Of a stretch of DNA of 25,858 nucleotides, positions 6,946-17,200 are shown in pieces. Numbering within the stretch: position 1 is the first letter of the stretch; every line of letters starts with the position of its first letter. Below the pieces are notes generated by a model. It was given only the letters and a program-made list of their open reading frames with translations. It had not been told where the DNA came from and searched no databases. A program made the translations under genes and the position numbers. The DNA is taken from contig JBEKTY010000116.1 in the NCBI GenBank assembly GCA_049515555.1, positions 1-25,858 on the forward strand, given 5' to 3'. Source of the stretch: JBEKTY01 sp049515555. GTDB taxonomy: Bacteria; Planctomycetota; Planctomycetia; Pirellulales; Thermoguttaceae.

Positions 6946-9396
6946 ATGGCAAAGAACGTAACAATCAGTTATCTCGTTGGGTCCAAGCCGGACCGAGTGA
7001 TCCACTATCCCCCTCCGTCGATCGAGATCCCCGCAAATCGACGGTTCATTCCGCGGCTCGGTTGGGGGCCAGGCCCATTTGATGCGACAGTTACCTATTC
7101 CGCCCTCGCTCAAACAGTTTCGAATGGCCCGCTTCCTGACGCCCGATTCTTCCTTGACACTTGCTTCGTAACTGGTCAAGAAATCGAGCAATGCCTCTGG
7201 GATGCTCTCCTTCAGCGGCAGATTTTGATCACGCCACTTGTTTGGGCTGAACTACGAGGCTGGTTGGAGAACCCGGTCGTCAACAAGGGATTCCGCGACG
7301 TTCTTGTGTTCGCATACGAACGCGGCCATCCGGCAATCACGTTTTTCAACACCGATCAGCTCAGCAGTCAGCACAAAGCCACCGCCCTTTACTACACCGA
7401 GTTATTAGGACTGAGGAAACGGCTCGGACTACTTCTGAAACTTCGATACAAGAAACAACACGGTCGCGAACCTACCGAGGAAGAGCTTCAGCGCGAATGT
7501 CAAGAGCACGCGCAAGACCGTGGCCTGACATTAGCCAAGAAGGGGCTTGCCGACCATTCCAAGCCAAACTTCCTTGCAGACGAAGAGCTCGTGGTACTCG
7601 CAGTGATGAGCGCTATCATCTCGGGACATGAAACCACAATACTCACGCGGGATAACGACTTGATCGAACAGTTTTACAAGCTGCTCTTCATCATTGATAC
7701 CCACTACCGTTGCATGCTTCTTGCCGACGAGTATACGAAGCAGCCACTGAACTTTTTGGTTTCCGAGATGCCAAATCACCCCCGTTCTCGTTTCCTGTTC
7801 CAGGCTGCGCATCGCGACCTGGTGCGATACCCAGGTGGCTTCCTCAACGAGATACTGCCAAAGCCGTATTCCTTTGTAATGCTGTATTGCTGGCGTATTG
7901 GTGGAACTGGCGAATCGCATAAGCTCTCTACTCTTCACTTCTGCGCCGAACGCGAAATGTCCAGGTTGTTCGACATCAAAGGGCAGACCGGTGGGCGCAA
8001 CACGCAGTCGCTCGGTGAGCGCAACTGCCACATCTACTTTGACAAGCGCCTGCACGACACTTCCCCGTGTCTAGCTGCCATAGCCGCAGACAATCTGCTG
8101 CCGGCAGGAAAGTTGTACGTTCCTGTCGTGGATTACGAACTTGCAATACAGCGACTTGAGAGAGTGGAGAGAGTGGAGTGCGCCAAGGGGCCAAGTGTTA
8201 CGGGTGATAGCGACACCGACGGGCTGGCAATGAGACTGGCTGGCTGGCGGCTACGCGATCGCTTGTGCCTCCGCTACGTGCAACCTCCAAATGGCCTACC
8301 AACGAAAGCAATCGCCGCCGCGATCACGTATTCCGACCCGAGAACGTTCTTTGTCCCCGATTGTACATTCTTGTGTTCACGCGTCGAGGACATGATCGCT
8401 GACGCCCTGTTCGGAAGGGGCTATACGACAACGGACCACATTCGGCAGCATGTCCGGTCCCGTGTTAACGACGACCACCCAAATCGGCTTGTGGACGGCG
8501 TAATCAGGGGGAAGCGAAAAGAGAGGGTTATGCCGCCTTGTAAACCGCGTGCGTGGCACCACGATTGCGGATACGGATATTATGTCGGTGTACTTGCCTT
8601 TCGGAAACTACTCGCTAAGGCTCTCATTGCGGACTTTGAAGAAGCCAATAACCGGCAGCCCTCCGAGTGCGAATGGCGGGGGATCTGCATGGAGCACGCC
8701 GGTGAGTATGGCGTCCGCCTGGGTGAAGCGGGTCTGCGGCGACAAGACGACCCATCCCTGTTCTTCTCGGAAGAAACGCTTGTCTTTGGCTTGGTGCAAG
8801 GAATTCTTACCGGAATGGATGTTGTTGTATTGACGAAAGACGTTCTCGTAATGGAGCAGTTCGCAAAGCTGGGTGGTTTAGTCCGACGCCATTACCGTAC
8901 GATGTTGTTCGGGAACGAGATTGCCAAGAATCCGAATCGGTTTCCGTGCCATCGGGATGGCCGGGCGGGCGGCACAATTGGTCCTTCCGCTGACGGCAAC
9001 GTATTGGCATATGAGGCAAAGGTTGATGATGTTGATGGGTTGCTTCCGAAAGACCCGTATCTCATGAACATGCACTGCTGGTACCTTGGGGACTGTACCG
9101 GCGGTGTTTGCAGGTTCGCCACCTTGACGTTTTGCGCCGAACGGCCAATGTACCAGTTGCTTAACGTCAAGGGTGCGACGGGCGGCAGGAATACCGAGCT
9201 GATGGGCGACAAGAACATTCATATCAGGCCGCGAGCGGGGCCGGAAGCGAAGGGCGACGAAGTGTACGGTCTTGTCATGAAGGACCGAGCGATTGAAGTT
9301 GGTTCCAGGAGCTTCCCAGCGGACGACCGGCTGACACTGAATCTGGCAAACTTTCCGGCCTTTGATCTTGTGCTCGCTGCCAACAACATTCAATAG
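6946..9396 (+). CDS. Tandem PIN-like nuclease-domain protein (two homologous halves)
   Basis: Protein of 816 residues with no family I can name. It is an internal duplication: residues about 63-395 and 462-790 align along their length. Matched stretches are DALLQRQ/DALFGRG, YYTELLGLRKRL/YYVGVLAFRKLL, EELVVLAV/EETLVFGLV with TILTRDND/VVLTKDVL, YRCMLLADE/YRTMLFGNE, HFCAER/TFCAER and TGGRNT/TGGRNT. Copy 1 has a PIN-like acidic set: D71 (FFLDTCF), E102 (VWAEL), D212 (ADEE), and D236/D238 (TRDND). In copy 2 the equivalents of E102, D212 and D238 are H502, S608 and L634. PIN domains are Mg/Mn-dependent RNases, so an RNase or toxin/defence role is an inference. GC is clearly below that of neighbours: 29 of 60 bases at 7381-7440 against 43 of 60 at 5881-5940 (hand counts). 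ATG start, no obvious ribosome binding site, no signal peptide. Confidence 0.7.
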   Translation: MAKNVTISYLVGSKPDRVIHYPPPSIEIPANRRFIPRLGWGPGPFDATVTYSALAQTVSNGPLPDARFFLDTCFVTGQEIEQCLWDALLQRQILITPLVWAELRGWLENPVVNKGFRDVLVFAYERGHPAITFFNTDQLSSQHKATALYYTELLGLRKRLGLLLKLRYKKQHGREPTEEELQRECQEHAQDRGLTLAKKGLADHSKPNFLADEELVVLAVMSAIISGHETTILTRDNDLIEQFYKLLFIIDTHYRCMLLADEYTKQPLNFLVSEMPNHPRSRFLFQAAHRDLVRYPGGFLNEILPKPYSFVMLYCWRIGGTGESHKLSTLHFCAEREMSRLFDIKGQTGGRNTQSLGERNCHIYFDKRLHDTSPCLAAIAADNLLPAGKLYVPVVDYELAIQRLERVERVECAKGPSVTGDSDTDGLAMRLAGWRLRDRLCLRYVQPPNGLPTKAIAAAITYSDPRTFFVPDCTFLCSRVEDMIADALFGRGYTTTDHIRQHVRSRVNDDHPNRLVDGVIRGKRKERVMPPCKPRAWHHDCGYGYYVGVLAFRKLLAKALIADFEEANNRQPSECEWRGICMEHAGEYGVRLGEAGLRRQDDPSLFFSEETLVFGLVQGILTGMDVVVLTKDVLVMEQFAKLGGLVRRHYRTMLFGNEIAKNPNRFPCHRDGRAGGTIGPSADGNVLAYEAKVDDVDGLLPKDPYLMNMHCWYLGDCTGGVCRFATLTFCAERPMYQLLNVKGATGGRNTELMGDKNIHIRPRAGPEAKGDEVYGLVMKDRAIEVGSRSFPADDRLTLNLANFPAFDLVLAANNIQ

Positions 9397-9420
9397 AGCC
9401 GCAGGTGGAGTAAGCGGCGC

Positions 9421-9440
9421 GGGCGCTCCCGGCAGCGCCC
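9421..9440 (+). terminator. Possible terminator hairpin after the PIN-like gene
   Basis: GGGCGCT (9421-9427) pairs with AGCGCCC (9434-9440) around a 6-base loop, followed by only TTT. It lies 25 bases after the stop codon. The stem is strong but the T-run is short, so function is uncertain. Confidence 0.35.
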
Positions 9441-9543
9441 TTTGCACCGCGCGTCTGGGTCGTAAAAGGGGTAGGCGCGAGATCGTTCGGCCATCCTTTC
9501 CTTGTTCAATCCGTGTTTCATCCGTGGCCACTTAACGTTGTGG

Positions 9544-9564
9544 TGTGCTGGTCAAGCGAGTTTT
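9544..9564 (+). repeat. Left terminal inverted repeat of the IS
   Basis: Begins TGTGCTGGTCAAGCGAG and ends TTTT. It matches the reverse complement of 11180-11200 at 19 of 21 positions. Confidence 0.85.
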
Positions 9565-9657
9565 ATGCGCTGCCTGAATAAGCCCCAACCTCCGAACTGA
9601 CGAGAAGTTATGCTATGCTCCAAGTAGTATCAACAGGAAGGCTTCTTGGAGTTCGCT

Positions 9658-11001
9658 ATGTCTGCCAACAAGCCCGATTCGGCGCTCCCTTTGCCCAAGA
9701 GTTGGTCCTCGCGGGTGAAGTCGGCCGTACTTCAGGTGATCAGCCTGGGGCAGTTCACCATGGCTTATACGCGCGGCTGGGCGGCCGACAGTCCCAACCT
9801 TCGGCTGCGACTGAAGGCGGAACTGGACCGGGCCGTCCAGGAAATCGCCCTGCTCCGCGAGGAAATCCGCATTAAAGATGTCCGGATGGCGCAATTGCCA
9901 CCGCATCGCCGACCCTACTATCCGCCGCCCGAACGCATGGCCGTCCTCCAACTTCGCGCTGCCCGGAGTTGGTCGCTTGCGCAGGCAGCCCAGACCTTCC
10001 TGGTGACGGCCACCACCGTCTCATCGTGGATGCAGCGTATCGATGAAGATGGGCCCAAGGCCCTGGTGCAGTTGCCAGAGCCGGTCAATAAATGGCCGCA
10101 GTTCGTGCGATACCTTGTGCAGAGACTCAAGGCGCTCTGCCCGATGCTGGGAAAGGCGAAGATTGCCCAGATCTTGGCCCGGGCCGGCTTGCACCTGGGG
10201 GTGAGCACCGTAGGACTGATCCTCAAGGAGAAGCCCGTTTCTCCGCCGACAACGGCTCAGTCGTCCCCGCCCAAGGAGCGCGTGGTCACCTGCAAGTATC
10301 CCAACCATTTGTGGCAGACGGATTTGACCGTGGTTCCCATCGGCCCAGGCTCTTGGACCACATGGCTGCCGTTCGCCCTTCCCCAGTGCTGGCCGTTCTG
10401 CTGGTGGGTGGCCGTGGCCATGGATCATTACTCGCGTCGAATCATGGGCACGGCCCTTTTCAGGCAGCAACCCACCTCGGAAGCAGTGCGCGCATTCCTG
10501 GGCCGGGTGATCCATGCGACCCATGCCAAACCCAAGCACTTGGTCGTCGACAAAGGACCGCAGTTCTGGTGCAAGGGCTTCAGGGATTGGTGCCGCACAA
10601 AGGAGATCAAGCCGCGGTTCGGCGCCGTCGGTCAACATGGCAGCATCGCCGTAATCGAGCGATTGATCTTGACGCTCAAGCAGAACATCACCTGGCTGAC
10701 GCTGGTGCCGCTACGACGAGATGCCTTCCATCGCGAGTTGGGCGAACTGGCCTCTTGGTACAATACCCATCGTCCTCACATGTCCCTGGACGGCAGGACG
10801 CCGGGGGAAGTCTACCATCGGCAACGTGCAGCCAACCGGCAGCCGCACTTCGAGCCACGCCCTGAGTGGCCACGCTGTTCTCCCTGTGCCGGTCCTGTGA
10901 CGCTGGTGAAAGGCAAGCCTGGTGTTCGTCTGCAACTGGAGATTGCTATCCATGGCGGACGAAGGCACCTGCCCATCGTGACTCTGAAACGTGCTGCCTG
11001 A
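9658..11001 (+). CDS. IS transposase, integrase (rve) core
   Basis: Transposase of 447 residues. Order of parts: a coiled-coil/helical N-terminus (about 48-75, LRLKAELDRAVQEIALLREE), a helix-turn-helix (about 92-128, with SLAQAAQTFLVTATTVSSW), a second helical DNA-binding region to about 190, and the DDE core with D222 (WQTDLTVV), D298 (VVDKGPQF) and E334 (VIERLILTLK). The 35-residue gap between D298 and E334 gives the classical D,D35E signature. YNTHRPHMSLDGRTP (368-382) is the typical end motif of this group. The ATG at 9658 has GGAG 6 bases upstream; an in-frame TTG at 9646 is an alternative start. No frameshift is seen, so the element may be active. Confidence 0.9.
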   Translation: MSANKPDSALPLPKSWSSRVKSAVLQVISLGQFTMAYTRGWAADSPNLRLRLKAELDRAVQEIALLREEIRIKDVRMAQLPPHRRPYYPPPERMAVLQLRAARSWSLAQAAQTFLVTATTVSSWMQRIDEDGPKALVQLPEPVNKWPQFVRYLVQRLKALCPMLGKAKIAQILARAGLHLGVSTVGLILKEKPVSPPTTAQSSPPKERVVTCKYPNHLWQTDLTVVPIGPGSWTTWLPFALPQCWPFCWWVAVAMDHYSRRIMGTALFRQQPTSEAVRAFLGRVIHATHAKPKHLVVDKGPQFWCKGFRDWCRTKEIKPRFGAVGQHGSIAVIERLILTLKQNITWLTLVPLRRDAFHRELGELASWYNTHRPHMSLDGRTPGEVYHRQRAANRQPHFEPRPEWPRCSPCAGPVTLVKGKPGVRLQLEIAIHGGRRHLPIVTLKRAA

Positions 11002-11179
11002 CGAGACGCGCTCGATCGGTGCGATCCCTCGGGCGCTGCCGTTGCGTGCCACGGTACCCCGGCACAGGCAGACGATGACAAGTGGTCGACAATCCTGCCC
11101 ATGCCACCACTCGCCTCGGTGTTCACTCGCTCTCACGACTATCGATTCCCTCGCTCAAAAACCCTGCTGCCATGGGCCC

Positions 11180-11200
11180 AAAACTCGGTTGACCAGTACA
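11180..11200 (-). repeat. Right terminal inverted repeat of the IS
   Basis: On the - strand it begins TGTACTGGTCAACCGAG and ends TTTT. It pairs with 9544-9564 with two differences. Confidence 0.85.
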
Positions 11201-11241
11201 GGGTCCCTGGACCAGTGCGCCAGCTACGGAAAATCTTGCAC

Positions 11242-14200
11242 TCAGTTCTTCAGCCGCAGCATGAGCCGCGATTTGGCCTCGATGATGGGCGGTTGATTCC
11301 ACTCGATTTCCAGCGATTTCGTATAGGCCTCCAGTGCGCCAAGGTCGTCGTGCCGGCCTTCGAGGATCGCGCCGATCTTGTTGTATGGCAGCGGTGTACG
11401 GGCGCCGGCGGCGGCCCAGCCACGATATGCGGCCAGGGTGGCGTTCTCGTCGTTCATCCGTTCGCAAAGCTCGCACAACCGTTGGTGGGCGGCGTCGAAA
11501 TGGGGATCTTCCTTGATCGCCTGCTGGAGGGCCTGCTTGGCTTCGCTTTCCTTACCGGCATCCATAGCGGCGATACCCTTGGCGAGCCAAGTCTTGGCCT
11601 TAGTCTGAGCGGCGGCGACGGCCTCAAGGTCGGCCTTACCCGGTTTCACCGCAGCACTGATGGCAATCAGGATCGGGCAGGCCGCTTTTTGCGGATTGGA
11701 GAATCGCACGGCCTTCACCGGTACCTCTGGCTTGGGATTTACCCAAAGCATCTGGAACACGCTCACCACCGGGAAGAGCGGCGTGGTGCCGGTCCAAGCA
11801 ATGCGGCTGCGCGTGCCGCGTTCGCGGGGAAACTCGGCCGGCGGCGCGGTCCAGTCGCGGATGTTCTCGCCCGAGACCAGATTGATTTCCTGGCTCGTGC
11901 CGTCGGTGTACTGAATCTGGTAAGCGCCGGCATGCGCTCCCTCGCCGCTGTATGTGACCGAGTGCAAGAACGACAACCCCTCCACGGCCCTGCCCACGGG
12001 GATCGTGACCTCGGCGGGCAACCGCTCTGGCATCGGTCGCTGACTTGAGCGGAGCACGACGCAGCAGTTGGGCTCGGCGCCGATCGTGTATTGCACTCCG
12101 CCGAAGTTCTGCGGGCCTGTGGGAAATTCGCGGAGGTCGGCGTTGGGACCTTGATCGGACCAGCCGCCTTTGCCGTCTTCGCCCACTTCATCGCGGAAAC
12201 CGCGGTTATAGAACAGCGACAGATCGATCGGCTTGAACACCGCGTCGGGCGGCAGGCTGCGGGCAGCCACGTATGGAGCTATGCCCACGTTCAGGCCGGT
12301 CATCATGGCCGACACCACGCGCCGGCTGGAAAGTGTCAGTTTTTGGCTGGTCGTTTCCCAGCGAATTTGATCCACCACGAGTCGCCCAGGGCCGACGGGT
12401 ATTTCCACCAGCGCACCTGGGAAGACGTGCTCCACCGCGCCATCGGCTTTCACCGACCAGTAGCAGAGGTCTTCGATCTTGTACTTGGGCTGTTCGGCCT
12501 GCGCCACCGCGCCTTCGTCGTCGCGATATTGCTTCCAGTAGAGATCGACGTGGCTGAGCCCAGGGGTCAAGTGGGTGTAGCCGTTGCGATAGCCGCGGCC
12601 TTCCCACATGCTGTAGGGCTGAACCGTCATTTCCAGCGGGCAATCGGCCAAATCGGCCAAGAGTGACTGCTGGGCAGGCGAGGCGCCATGCACGATGATC
12701 GTCCTGCCGGCGGCCAAGGCCGTCTTCCATGCGGCCGGGGCAGTGAAGCCGGCCGGCAGACTGGCGGCATCCACCAGCAACACCGCGCTGTCTGGCAGAG
12801 ACGCGTTGGCGTCAACCGTATGGAAGGCCACGCCCATGTCACGTAGCTTGGTCGTCACCGCGCCGGCCGGATCGCCTGCCACCAAGAGCGTCTTGGTCGG
12901 CTGCCGGAACACCGGTGAGCCGGACGTGTAGGCCACGATCCGCGCGACCATCTTGCGGGCTATCGGTTCCACATAGTACTTTTCGGCCAACGGCAATTGG
13001 CAAAGGAGATACGATCCCTGCCCACGGTAACACTCCATGAGCTGGACCCACTCCGTAGCGCTGCGGCCGGCTCGGTCATGATCGCTGCAACCATCGATCA
13101 AGGCCACGAAGGTGCCGCTATCGGGCCGGGCGTAGGAGCCCTTGGCCCCGACGTGATCGGGGGCCCAGAAGCTCAGGTCCCAGGAGTCGATGTCCTTGAG
13201 CAGCGGGTGCTGCGGCGTGCGGGGGAAGAGGATGCTGCACCATTCGCGTTTTTCCAATGTGGTTTGCACAGGAATGCCGGGCAGCAAATTGTTTTGCTGC
13301 AGCACCACGAGGCGGCCGCCGGCAGCCACGAAGTTGGTAAGCGACGCGGCCGCGGCCATGTTGGGTTCAACGGCGCCTTCGCCCAGGACGAGCACTGTCT
13401 CGGAGGCATGGCCTTCCGGCGTGGCTAGCTTCTCCATTGTGGTAAAGCTGACGCCGGCCTTGGTGAACACACCGGCCGTTCGGCCGGCGGGATCGAAAAG
13501 CACGATCCGCCGCGCCGGCTTCGGCAGCAGCGGCTGGGCATCGGGCCAAACCTCGAGGGCGCGCTCTTCGCCGTAGGCGAACTTGCCATCGGCCAGCAGT
13601 TCCAGCCGGAGCGTGTAAGGCGTACGGCAATCGACTTGCGGCAGATTTAAACTCAAGATGCCGCGCTGAAGATCGCCGCTGGCCATTTGCCGCGCATCAT
13701 GCCCATCGACCACGGCCGCGCCGCTATGGTCTACAAGCCGCCAGCGGAAATCGTAGGCCGAGGGCACCACCAGATCGTTGTGCAGCGAGTAACGCGCCTG
13801 ATATTTGCCGCCGCCGAAGAAATGATGCACGTGCTGCGGCATAATGAAGCATTGCAGCATGTGTCCGCGGCGATTAAGGCCAGTGACCACCGTGTAGTTG
13901 CAGACGATCGACGCGCCCATGTCGCGATGGCCGTCGACGTTCTGCTTCCAGTACCAGACAATCTCGCCGCGGCCCGAGTCGATGGCCGGCGAGAGCACGT
14001 CGTCTTCGCCGACGACTTGGCTCAGTCCGGGCGGCTGCAGGCCGTCGACCTTCCAGGCGTTTTCCGTGTCCATGACAGCCTTCAGGTCGGAACGATAGAC
14101 CATGTTGCTGTTGTACGCCGAGCGTGCCTCCTCGGGCTTGAAGTCCGCGTCCAGCTTGCGCCAGAAGCGGCTATCGGGCAGATAAGACGAATGCTCCTTG

Positions 14201-17200
14201 CCGGTGTAGGGAACCATGTAGTGCTCGGCCAATGTGTTCCACAGGCCGTGCAGGTCACCATCGCCGTCGTAGAGGATCCAGCGCGAAGGATCGTAGGCTG
14301 TCAAGGCATCACCCACAGCCTTGAAGCGGCGGGCACCGAAGAGCGGATCGCCGCCGCCATAGCTGAGGAAGGAAAGCCATTCGTTCGACAGGTCCCAGGC
14401 GATAAGGCAGGGATGATTGACGTACTGCGAAGCGCCGTCCAGAACATTCTTGGTCTCGATTTCCCAGAAGATATCGCGTTCCACGTTGTGCCGGCTGGGC
14501 GTGTTGCCCAATCCGCCAAGCGTGTAGAAACCGGCCAGGCAGCCAAATTCGTCGAGGAAGTCTTCGGCGCCGTCCGAGCCGCGGGTCCACTGCACATCGT
14601 CGCCGGGAAGGATGCCGCCACCGCCGCCGCAATTGCTACCCTTTAGCCGCACTGGCGCGCCGTTGAGCATGATCCGGCCGTTTTCGATCCAGCAATCGCG
14701 GAAGCCGAAACGCTCCTTGAACAGGTCCAGTCGCTGGCCGCTTTCAGCATCGGTCACGGCGATAGCCAGAGTGTACAGCTTCGGCGAGCCAGGGCCCCAA
14801 AACACGGGGTTAGTCCAGGGCACGCCGAGGCTCAGCAGTTTCCTCGCGCCAGCCGGCAGGTCGACGGTCACGCCTTCACCCACGTCCAGCACCGGCTTGC
14901 CAGCATCCAGCACGCGGGCCTTGACGATCACCTTCCGCGGCGTATCGCCGCGGTTGGCCACATTGAAGCGCGCGGTGATCGCCTGCTTGCGCACCGAGGT
15001 TTGCACCTGCAGATCCTGGGCCGAAACTCGCGGGGCGGAGAACAGCCGTATACCGCCGACGGCAAAGGCGAATTCGTAGCCCTGGCCGGGAACGTCGAGA
15101 TACTGATAAGAAACCGCTGGCTTGTTGGGATTGACGTAGGCCGGGTCCATGTTGGCCAGCGCGTCGCGAACGACCAACAAGAGCTCGTTCTCGCCGGGCC
15201 GCAGCGCGGCCGTAATGTCGCAGACCAACGGCGTATGGTTGCCGCGAACGTTGCCCACCTTCTGGCCGTTGACGTAGGCCGTGGCATCGTCCATCACATC
15301 CTTGACGACCATCCGCCAGGTGCGATCGGCGTCACCCTCGGGCAGCGTGAACTTGCGCAGCACGTACAGCCCGTGGGCTTTCTCCTGGTGTCCGCCGAGC
15401 CAGAAGGGAATCGCGCGGGGCTGCCATTTCAAGCCGGCCGGCGGTGGAACCGGCGGTTGCGTGGGCAAGGTAGTGAAGGCCGTTTCGCAAGCCCCGTTGA
15501 GCGATAGGCTTTGCCGCTCGCCCGGCAGAGGCTGGCGGAACGAGATGCAACGGCGAAACTCGTTCTTGAACGGATCGGGCCAGGGCACACTTTGTCGCAC
15601 GCCGCGGAAGAAGCTGATGGTGTCGGTAGCCGGCCATCCCAGCGCCGGGGGATCGACCGCGCTGAGTTGCACGTCCATGCTGTATCGCCGCGAATCGGGA
15701 ATCATCGTGAACGGCACCTCGCGCGACAGTCGTTGGTGCGGCGCGAGGTTGAGCGTCGTCTCCTCACTGCCCACCAGCTCGCGAAAATAGCCCTTGATCT
15801 CGACGCGGCACTTGACCACCAGCGGCACGCTCAGCGGGTTGGATACTTTGTAGTAGGCCAGCGCCCGGCCGTCGGCCGTCTTCTTCAGACTCGAGGGCGC
15901 GTCGGTTTCCAGGTCCATGCCGTTGGATAGGTTCCACACGCCCTTGCCCTGCGCCAGGCGATAACCGCAAAAGGCGTTGAGCCTTAGCGCAGTGTCGCGG
16001 GCGAATATATTGGCGCCGTAGTTCTCGAACATCCAACCGCGGCCGCGCGCCGGTTCTTTGGGATATAGTACCAGCCGCGCCAGCTTCACCGGCTGATTGC
16101 AAACGGCCAGCACCTCCATGTCGTCGCCGTCCTTCAGTGGCTCAGTGGTCGCTGACTGGGCTTCCGTATAATACACGCCCGGTGCCACTTGGGTCGGATC
16201 AGAATGCGTCGAAAGTTGCAACGCCCGGCCATTGAGGTAGACCATGAGTCGGGCGCGGATCTGTTGCGGCGCCTCCAGGCCTTCGATGTTCGATTCGTAC
16301 CACACGCCCACGTAATACGAGCCGGCGGGCACGCCGCTCAGCCGCCAGTAACCGCCGTCATTGTCGGGCATGCGCAGCAATTCAACCTGCGGAGTGCCGA
16401 TTTTGGCCACCGTCATGCCGGGCACCGGCGTGTCGCGGAGCAGGGTAAAGTCCGGGTCGTCGTCCACGAGCGGCTTGACCTGCGTGGCCTCGAAGGCAAT
16501 TGTGCCCGCGGGCGGCGGGGGAATCGCGCCGATCAGCTTCTTCCGCTCGTTAGCGAAGTCGGGGGCAACTGCAGCAGGCGCAGCCGCCGCGGGTTTTGCC
16601 GCCGCAACGGTTGTCTGTCCCGGCGCCACCAGCGGGCGCCACGCCACCCCGGCCGGCACTACCGGTCCATAACGCTGTACGTCCGACAGGCGCACTTCGT
16701 CCACCACTCCCGACCAGGCGTTAAGAATGTGCGTGCCCCCCAGTCTAATCGCCGAGGGCAGTTTGTACAGCGGCAGGGGTTTTTCCGTTGTGTAGCGGGC
16801 CAGCGCGCCATCCACGTACAGCCGCATGGCTTCCTTGTCCCATTGGACGGCAATGTGGTGCCACTCGCCCTTGTGAACCCACACCGCGCGAGCCATCGGA
16901 TCGCGGAACAGGACATGATTCATCTTGTCGTCGGAGTCATTGATCCGCGACTCGACGCGAATAGTTTCGGCCGTATCGAAACGCATGATCTCCTGGTCGA
17001 CGGCAAGCACTGTCGCATACGAGCACGGATGCTGGGGGTCTTCGTCCGGCGAGAACCAGAACTCTAGCGTCCCCTCCGGCGGCACAGTCTTGATGTTCAC
17101 CGGCAGAACCACCGAGGAAACATTCATTTCGGTAAGGCGCACGCCGCGACCGAAACGGCCGCCGCCCGGTTCGGTCAGCTTCGCGCCGCTTTCCAGCCGG

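Larger units (their letters stand above)
9544..11200 (+). mobile_element. Complete insertion sequence with D,D35E transposase
   Basis: About 1657 bases bounded by 21-base terminal inverted repeats (9544-9564 and 11180-11200), with two mismatches between them. One full-length transposase gene lies inside. No clear target-site duplication is visible in the flanks (GTTGTGG on the left, GGGTCCC on the right). The transposase resembles IS481/IS3-like integrase-core enzymes; the exact IS family was not determined. The right end lies only 42 bases past the stop of the large convergent GH2 gene. Confidence 0.85.

Noticed and set aside
11101..12048. 315-codon + strand frame over the 3' end of the GH2 gene, and similar antisense frames through 11.3-20.3 kb
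   Set aside because: They mirror the - strand hydrolase genes and show no motif or ribosome binding site of their own.
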